DNA of 7,039 nt from Oscillospiraceae bacterium. GTDB lineage: Bacteria; Bacillota; Clostridia; Oscillospirales; Ruminococcaceae. Below the pieces are notes generated by a model. That model did not search any database. It was not told the origin of the DNA and was given only the letters and a program-made list of their open reading frames with translations. Both the position numbers and the translations under genes were made by a program. The stretch is from positions 1 to 7,039 of the forward strand of contig JAFLUJ010000092.1 in assembly GCA_022511485.1 (NCBI GenBank), written 5' to 3'. Shown in pieces: positions 5,810-7,039 of the stretch. Position 1 is the first letter of the stretch. Every line of letters starts with the position of its first letter.

Positions 5810-5866
5810 TTTAACTCTCCTTGAAAAATCCATTTAATTTTAACTCAGCTATTACAGTGATTTGAA

Positions 5867-6340
5867 TTACATATACTTTTTAATTAGATTTTTTAATTCG
5901 GAACAGTCAAATGTGCATCCACACTGCTGTCCTCCGTCACGTTCATTATCTATAATATGCTCCATCTGGTCAAAGCCTTCCGGCAAATGAGGGTTTGCGC
6001 CATTCTCCAGAAGGTACCCGATAAAATTGAGTGTTGCCGCTGTAGGTTTTAAGTTTTGCTTTCCCTTTATGTAGACATCTTCTGTAAGCTCCTGACCGGA
6101 TTCATCAACTACAATATTGATACTCATTTCAATTGCAGTATCTAAGATCATGTAATTGTATTTATCGTTAAATGCGTCTTTATTAGCTTCCAGTATTCTT
6201 TTTACCATATCATAATTATTATCGTATAAAAGCTTGGCAATTACCCTGTATTGAAAAGGAATATCAGGGTCATATGTACACCAGCTCTTTGAAGCTGACA
6301 AAAAATCATCCGATAATCCGCAGTAATCTATGTTTTTCAT
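5867..6340 (-). CDS. Small ankyrin-repeat-like protein
   Basis: This is a 157-residue cytoplasmic-looking protein. Residues 102-122 (ATLNFIGYLLENGANPHLPEG) read like the second helix and turn of an ankyrin repeat, where LLxxGAxPN is typical. Residues 33-59, with VIAKLLYDNNYDMVKRILE, fit a helical repeat too. The C-terminus carries a cysteine cluster CGCTFDC (140-146) that could bind a metal or form disulfides. No signal peptide is seen. ATG 6340 is chosen because AAAGGA then lies 9 nt upstream; the ATG at 6349 would abut that site directly. The gene heads the minus-strand cluster and diverges from the lipoprotein gene. Ankyrin-like proteins of this size usually bind other proteins, and some act as immunity proteins. 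No toxin partner is visible here, so the function is open. AT-content looks higher than in the ABC genes. Confidence 0.75.
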   Translation of the reverse strand: MKNIDYCGLSDDFLSASKSWCTYDPDIPFQYRVIAKLLYDNNYDMVKRILEANKDAFNDKYNYMILDTAIEMSINIVVDESGQELTEDVYIKGKQNLKPTAATLNFIGYLLENGANPHLPEGFDQMEHIIDNERDGGQQCGCTFDCSELKNLIKKYM

Positions 6341-6476
6341 AGGATACATTCCTTTCTGTTTCCGGTATCATTGATATTTTTCCTTTTCAAATTAAGATAA
6401 AAATCAGCAGGAAAACTGTTGACTTTTGTAATTTTATGTAGTATTATAAACGTATACCTATATCGGAGGGATACCA
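6341..6476. other. Divergent promoter region
   Basis: This is the only space for promoters of the minus-strand cluster and the plus-strand lipoprotein gene. TATCA-T-TGATA (6366-6376) is a perfect 11-bp palindrome about 26 bp upstream of the minus-strand start and could be an operator. For the minus strand a weak promoter, TCAACA then 17 bp then TATCTT, can be drawn but matches poorly. Confidence 0.35.
6419..6447 (+). promoter_or_regulatory. Sigma-A-type promoter of the lipoprotein gene
   Basis: TTGACT (6419-6424, 5/6) and TATTAT (6442-6447, 5/6) are spaced by exactly 17 bp. Transcription would start near 6454 and leave a short leader carrying GGAGGG (6465-6470) before the GTG at 6477. Confidence 0.7.
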
Positions 6477-7039
6477 GTGAAAAAATATTTTTTATCAGCA
6501 ATATTGTCTGCGGCAGTTTTATTTGCTTCCTGCGGTGTTGGTAATGATGGCTTGTCCGGAAATACAGAAGCGTCCGAAACAACTTCTGTAACGTCACAGA
6601 CCACCGGAACAACGTCCGAAATGCAGACTTCCGAAACTGTCACAACTGAGCCGCAAACAAATGAAATGACCTCGGAAACGATTGCGAAAGCTTCACTAAG
6701 TCTGCCGAAAGATCAGGATAAATTTATACAGGAGTCCCCCATATCGGATTATTATGACGGTATTAATTATATAAAAATACCTCTTTCATACGAGGGCAAA
6801 GAAATATATCTTGACAACGCCTGCCATGAGGTAATTAACGGTCTTGAATATGAGGACTTCCCTGCAAAGGAGGACATCGCTCCCGCCATTGAATTTGCCT
6901 TTGAAAATTATTTTAAAGACGCAATGGTGTGCTACATGGACGGCGACCCGAAGGGAGAACCCTGCACCGTTGATTGTTTAAGCTTTGATACGGGATTATA
7001 TCTGGATTTTGACGGGGACGGCGAAAATGAAAGTCTTAT
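6477..7039 (+). CDS. Secreted lipoprotein, 3'-truncated by window edge
   Basis: The open frame runs from a GTG at 6477 through 187 codons to the window end. GGAGGG (6465-6470) stands 6 nt upstream. The N-terminus is a lipoprotein signal: KK, a hydrophobic run and LFASC with the lipidated Cys19. Phe at -3 is slightly unusual. Residues about 29-68 are a Ser/Thr/Glu-rich linker with repeated TTSE/TSET-like words, holding the folded part away from the membrane. The folded part begins near residue 73, contains four further cysteines that could pair, and shows DFDGDGENE (177-185), an EF-hand-like calcium loop also seen in dockerin and FG-GAP-type proteins. I do not recognise the family. It is likely membrane-anchored on the outer face. 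The rest of the protein lies beyond 7039, so a binding or enzymatic domain could follow. Confidence 0.85.
   Translation, partial: MKKYFLSAILSAAVLFASCGVGNDGLSGNTEASETTSVTSQTTGTTSEMQTSETVTTEPQTNEMTSETIAKASLSLPKDQDKFIQESPISDYYDGINYIKIPLSYEGKEIYLDNACHEVINGLEYEDFPAKEDIAPAIEFAFENYFKDAMVCYMDGDPKGEPCTVDCLSFDTGLYLDFDGDGENESL

Noticed and set aside
5810..5833. Longer start for the 109-residue protein
   Set aside because: ATG 5833 has no Shine-Dalgarno sequence, while AAGGAGAG (5815-5822) serves the ATG at 5809.
6341..6349. Longer start for the ankyrin-like protein
   Set aside because: AAAGGA touches the ATG at 6349 with no spacer, but is 9 nt from the ATG at 6340.

Overview
The window looks like a chromosomal piece from an anaerobic, low-to-middle GC Clostridia, probably a Ruminococcus-like member of the Oscillospiraceae. 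That placement is an inference from protein style: a Gram-positive single-domain QueF, a clostridial NrdR, strong GGAGG-type ribosome binding sites, and a lipoprotein with a long Ser/Thr/Glu linker. No rRNA, tRNA, CRISPR array, transposase or integrase is visible.

Layout. (1) Positions 1-584: a perfect hairpin at the left edge, then a sigma-A-type promoter overlapped by nested AT-only palindromes, then nrdR, the repressor of ribonucleotide reductase genes. (2) Positions 585-4421: a hairpin spacer and two tandem, overlapping ABC exporter half-transporters that should form a heterodimer; substrate unknown. (3) Positions 4422-4955: a 534-base stretch with no protein gene between the converging ABC operon and queF. 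Its left half is AT-rich and holds direct repeats 11 bp apart in front of a perfect TATAAT. Its right half holds a series of hairpins that fold better as plus-strand RNA and ends in a terminator, so it may encode a structured RNA or a long structured 3' UTR. Two minus-strand terminators lie in the same stretch. (4) Positions 4956-6340, minus strand: a small ankyrin-like protein, an unrecognised 109-residue protein and queF (preQ1 synthase, queuosine pathway), ending at a strong UUCG-loop terminator. (5) Positions 6341-7039: a divergent promoter region and the first 187 codons of a secreted lipoprotein read on the plus strand from a GTG start, running off the right edge.

How the parts relate. 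nrdR, the ABC pair and queF are ordinary core or semi-core functions with no obvious shared pathway. The two small minus-strand genes and the lipoprotein look AT-richer and accessory. I do not see a convincing new multi-gene system. The best candidates for something undescribed are the plus-strand structured RNA in 4643-4910, the palindromic operator over the nrdR promoter, and the pair of small unrecognised proteins upstream of queF.
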